Below, one piece after another: positions 60,911-64,000 of a DNA stretch of 64,000 nt. The stretch's first letter is position 1. Each line of letters begins with the position of its first letter. The DNA is from Plasmodiophora brassicae. Its lineage: Eukaryota; Endomyxa; Phytomyxea; Plasmodiophorida; Plasmodiophoridae. Location: positions 1,054,001 through 1,118,000 of the forward strand of contig JASFAU010000001.1 of assembly GCA_039704465.1 (NCBI GenBank). The letters are read 5' to 3'. Made by a program: the position numbers and the translations under genes. The notes under the pieces were generated by a model. That model saw nothing but the letters and a program-made list of their open reading frames with translations, searched no databases and was not told where the DNA came from.

Positions 60911-61771
60911 ATGGAGAGAGCACATACGTATGGGACGGAAGGGCCGGGTGAGGTCGTCATATCCGGGCTCGGTTGGGCAAGTTTCGCCCTGGCCATCTAC
61001 GCTGCTGTCCCGCCCATCGTGTCCAACTGGCGGTCCAAGTCGACGTCGCTGAACGGCGCCTTCCTGATGCTGTGGTCGCTGGCCGACGCCATGCTTTTCA
61101 TCGGCGCCGTTCTCGTCAATGCTCCGCTGACGCATCGCGTTATCTGCTTGACGCTCTGCATCAAGAGCATCATCTTGTTTGCCCAATACGTTCTCTATGG
61201 GCGCCGCCGTACTGCATCGCACGTCTACTCGCCGATATCACGGAAGCAGGCTCGTTCTGCGATCCAACTAGCCGCGGTCACACTGGTTTCCACATTGCCA
61301 CTCACGTCTGGAACGCTCCATCGCACTGCTGATGTCCTCAGCGGATCATCCCGGTCACTTCTTGGAGTTGCAACTCCCTATGACGTCGTGGTCATTCCCA
61401 GCGGACGCGTCATGTTGGGCACCGTCATCCTCGTCATTGCCTGCGTTCTGCTGATTGCATCACGTATACCGAACGTCATGCACGCGTACAGCACGAAAGC
61501 GTCTGGGATCGTCGTCGACGACGGCGCTGAAGGCCCGGTGCGCATGATCGTCGTCACATGCTTCTCCAACGCCGCCCTCGTCGTCCAGCACACACTCATG
61601 ATCGAAAAGCATGGCCTGCACCGCGAGCTCGTCCCTCTGCTGGCCTCCAGCTGTGGCGTCCTGTTGCTCGACATGCTCTACCTTCACTGGTCGCGTGCAA
61701 CCCCCAAGGTGTCGTCCCGAACCAATGAGCTCAAACCAATCATCACCGCACCCGATATACCCGATGTATAA
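60911..61771 (+). CDS. PQ-loop repeat membrane protein
   Basis: A single exon of 286 aa with about seven membrane helices. The first PQ-loop-like motif is AIYAAVPPIVSNWRSKSTSL, with a P-P in place of P-Q, and the second is LIASRIPNVMHAYSTKASGI. A third hydrophobic pair ends at LLLDMLYLHW. The family includes lysosomal cystine and basic amino-acid exporters (cystinosin, PQLC2) and MPDU1; which substrate applies here is not readable. The ATG at 60911 is the first in frame. Confidence 0.7.
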   Translation: MERAHTYGTEGPGEVVISGLGWASFALAIYAAVPPIVSNWRSKSTSLNGAFLMLWSLADAMLFIGAVLVNAPLTHRVICLTLCIKSIILFAQYVLYGRRRTASHVYSPISRKQARSAIQLAAVTLVSTLPLTSGTLHRTADVLSGSSRSLLGVATPYDVVVIPSGRVMLGTVILVIACVLLIASRIPNVMHAYSTKASGIVVDDGAEGPVRMIVVTCFSNAALVVQHTLMIEKHGLHRELVPLLASSCGVLLLDMLYLHWSRATPKVSSRTNELKPIITAPDIPDV

Positions 61772-61785
61772 ACATAAGTTATGCT

Positions 61786-62757
61786 CTACGACCGCCTCTG
61801 GAACGTCCTCGTCATCGACCCGACATGTATCATCTGCATCTTATGGAGCAGGGACTCGCCAACGTGGTCGCGTACGTGGCCGTCCGGTGCGGACCGCACC
61901 CGACCCGGTGCGCACACCGGCAGCCGTAACGCATCCATGCACCGCTCATCCAGCGCCGCCATCCTCGAATCGGGTTGGCGTTGCTCCACCGGCGCCGATG
62001 ATGGTCGACGTTCTCGACGACGGTGCCGCAGGCCCTCAGCGATGGCGACCCGGAACCGTTGGCATTCGTCGCGGTCGGGTTGTCGCCATTGCAGGCCGAC
62101 CGAGAACGCGTTGCATAAATCGTCGCGTATCTGTCTCAAGTCCCGGTACGACATCCGTTTCGGGTCGATGATCATGGTCGCCCGCCGATGATGCCGATGC
62201 AGGATAAGGGCGGGCGCCTGAACGGCACCCTCCTGATCGCGATCGTACCACTGCCGGGTCCCGTCCTGGAGCCGGTGCACCAGGTCGTTCCGTTCGCTCT
62301 CGTACTGGGCAAGCAATGCGCAGAGGTCGGCGCGATCCCGCTGCAGGTCTTCGATCCGGTCCAGGGTCCTCTCCATCTGCGGGAACAAGCATCACGACCC
62401 TGTCAGCAAGGCGGCCGTTGCTAGGCTTACGAAGTCCAGCGATTGCTCCTGGAGCGCTACCAGCGCCGTCTGGAACCGCTCGATGCGATCCATCTGGCTC
62501 AGGCGCTCGCGTTCGCTAAGGTGCAGGGCGGCCTGCAGGCTTCGCAGGCTGGGGTCCCGGCTGATCACCGTTGGCCGGCGACCTTCGGCGCTGCCGGCAG
62601 GTGGCACCGGCTCGAACCGCGACGAGGACGACGACATCCTCGATGGGCGTAACGTCTTGCGACGCCGGGGCCGTACGGTGGCACCCTCGTTGTCGCTGCT
62701 CGACGACAACGCCAAGATGCCATGGTTGGTGCCCCAAGGGTCGCAGCTGCTGCTCAT
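61786..62757 (-). CDS. Coiled-coil protein of unknown function
   Basis: Exons 62431-62757 and 61786-62376, with a 54-nt intron in phase 0, give 305 aa. The N-terminus is Ser-rich and basic. Residues ~75-150 form a coil (LQAALHLSERERLSQMDRIE…DRIEDLQRDRADLCALLAQY). A second helical region is PKRMSYRDLRQIRDDLCNAF. No family match is recognised. It is convergent with the PQ-loop gene (15 bp) and divergent from the YbjN-like pair (110 bp). Confidence 0.7.
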
Positions 62758-62866
62758 CGTTCGTCGCAGGACGACCGACGAGAAAGAGGCCTCGCGACCG
62801 TGGGATCAGTGACTGGTTGGCAACAGCTGCGCTTCTGTTCGTTGTTGGCGAAGTGGCAGGTCTGGC

Positions 62867-63283
62867 ATGACGACCGGCGTCGACTACCGGTCGCAGATCC
62901 TGTCGGTGCTGGACGATCTCAAGTTGGACTATTCGACGGGCGTCATCACGTCGGACCGGATCACGTTCGTGATCACGAACCTGGCCATAGAGCAGAAGGT
63001 CGTCATCGAGTGGACCGACCGGTGCCTGTTGCTGATCCGGAACGTGGCCCTGTTTCTGCTGCCCGAGATGGCGCGTCTGCCCGTCGCCGAGATGCTCGTC
63101 CGAAACAATTGGGCCCTGTCCACCGGCAACTTCGAGCTCGACTTCAGCGACGGCGAGATCCGCTTCAAGGCGTCCGCGTTCTACTACGACATGGCCGACA
63201 TCAAGCCGATCTTCACACACCACATGAAGGCGTGCCTGGAATCGTTCCAAGACGTCGTGCCGAAGCTTCGTGCCCTCGCCTAA
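62867..63283 (+). CDS. YbjN-like protein, copy 1
   Basis: A single exon of 138 aa. It has the YbjN/T3SS-chaperone-like pattern: a start helix (VLDDLKLDYSTG), a paired-strand part (VIEWTDRCLLLIRNVALFLL), then AEMLVRNNWALSTGNFELDF with SDGEIRFKAS and a long end helix (FTHHMKACLESFQDVVPKL). This fold is common in bacteria and cyanobacteria. A closely similar gene lies 70 bp downstream, so the pair arose by tandem duplication. Function is unknown. Confidence 0.8.
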   Translation: MTTGVDYRSQILSVLDDLKLDYSTGVITSDRITFVITNLAIEQKVVIEWTDRCLLLIRNVALFLLPEMARLPVAEMLVRNNWALSTGNFELDFSDGEIRFKASAFYYDMADIKPIFTHHMKACLESFQDVVPKLRALA

Positions 63284-63353
63284 TACATTCAATGCAGGCA
63301 GGTACCGGTCGAGGGAGTGGCCTCTCCCTGGGTGTGACGACAGTCGGTGAACG

Positions 63354-63946
63354 ATGTCGCACGAGCGCCTGAAGCAGGACAGCGTTCGTGCAGTCCTGCA
63401 GTCGCTTGGTGTGTCGTACACCGAGCCGAACGAGTCGCTGTTCCGGTTCGCACTGGGTGGCCTGCCGTCCTGCCTGATCCGGGTACGGGATCAGGGCGTC
63501 GTCTTCTACGTCGTCCACCAGAATAAGGTCGACGTCTCGCATCGGAAGGCCATGGCTGAGTACATCATCCGGGTGAACTTCGCCCTAAACTTTGGCAACT
63601 TCGAGTTCAACTTCGCTGACGGCCAGATCCGATTCAAGATGTCGGTTCAGGCGGCTCAGGTCACTCCTGCTCGTGTGCAATGTACGTCGTTGTGATGCGG
63701 TTCGAACAGGCCAGCGACATCGCCGCTCCATTGAAATCGTGCCTAACGCTGGCACAAGACGTGTACCCGCGTTGGGTGCCCGGGTTCGCGTTGGTGCAAC
63801 AGGGCACGTCGCCCGACGACGCCTACCGCACGTGCAAGACGGCGATGCTGCCGTTGACGACCGGGGCAACGATCAGCTCCCAGCCCAACGTCGCCGAATT
63901 GCAGGCGCTTCGTGATGTGATTCGCGGCATGGACCGCGCCTACTGA
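63354..63946 (+). CDS. YbjN-like protein, copy 2
   Basis: Exons 63354-63659 and 63710-63946, with a 50-nt intron, give 180 aa. AEYIIRVNFALNFGNFEFNF with ADGQIRFKMS parallels AEMLVRNNWALSTGNFELDF of copy 1. The second exon continues the C-terminal helices (LKSCLTLAQDVYPRWVPGFA) and adds a Thr/Ala-rich tail not in copy 1. Copy 2 has an intron where copy 1 has none. Function is unknown. Confidence 0.8.
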
Positions 63947-64000
63947 TCCGCTCGTACACTAAACCGCGACGGGTCGCTTATTAAGAGGGTGCCGATACGG

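Overview
This is eukaryotic nuclear DNA. It is GC-rich overall and gene-dense: about 40 protein genes lie on both strands, usually 40-300 bp apart and often as divergent or convergent pairs. Most coding regions are cut by very short spliceosomal introns. Wherever I could splice a gene by homology and frame, the introns were GT...AG and mostly 41-62 nt, often with a CTRA-like branch site near the acceptor. An IFT-A subunit (TTC21/IFT139) implies a flagellated stage. The combination of GC-rich compact genome, dense ~50-nt introns, flagellar gene, chitin-synthase-like membrane protein, RhoGEF-FYVE proteins and an oomycete-type BED/hAT transposon suggests a protist such as a plasmodiophorid (Rhizaria) or a stramenopile. 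I favour the former; this is inference, not proof.

Layout. 0-8.2 kb: 5' end of an ABC1/ADCK kinase, a GT8-GT32 double glycosyltransferase, a CoA-type Nudix hydrolase, a short ATG16-like protein, aspartyl aminopeptidase (DNPEP) and an AAA-ATPase-like protein. 8.4-12.6 kb: a C2H2 zinc-finger protein, a PhoD-like phosphatase, a TMEM170-like protein and ribosomal protein eL20. 12.6-20 kb: a broken partial copy of VPS52 carrying a foldback element, intact VPS52, an omega-like GST, a cupin-Nudix fusion and CutC. 20-32 kb: TTC21/IFT139, asparaginase, ENY2, a GT60-type glycosyltransferase, a secreted Asn-rich repeat protein and a chitin-synthase-like membrane protein. 32-45.3 kb: EFL1, CNOT4, a SEC12/PREB-like protein, a double RhoGEF-FYVE protein and a GRAM/PH protein. 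45.3-51.4 kb: a nest of mobile elements. 51.7-64 kb: UTP23, CCT3, GID8, POLD4, a TMEM184 protein, an ankyrin protein, TRM13, a PQ-loop protein, a coiled-coil protein and two tandem YbjN-like proteins.

Most genes are housekeeping: ribosome biogenesis (eL20, EFL1, UTP23), protein folding and turnover (CCT3, GID8, CNOT4, DNPEP), trafficking (VPS52, SEC12, ATG16-like), replication and transcription (POLD4, ENY2) and tRNA modification (TRM13). The most unusual stretch is 45.6-51.4 kb. It holds a pseudogenised DUF7869-type element, a deleted hAT element with 8-bp target duplications placed at that element's apparent start codon, a second AT-rich hAT-like MITE with its own 8-bp duplication, and a tRNA gene followed by a copia-like gag whose 3' end has become a 116-bp near-perfect palindrome.
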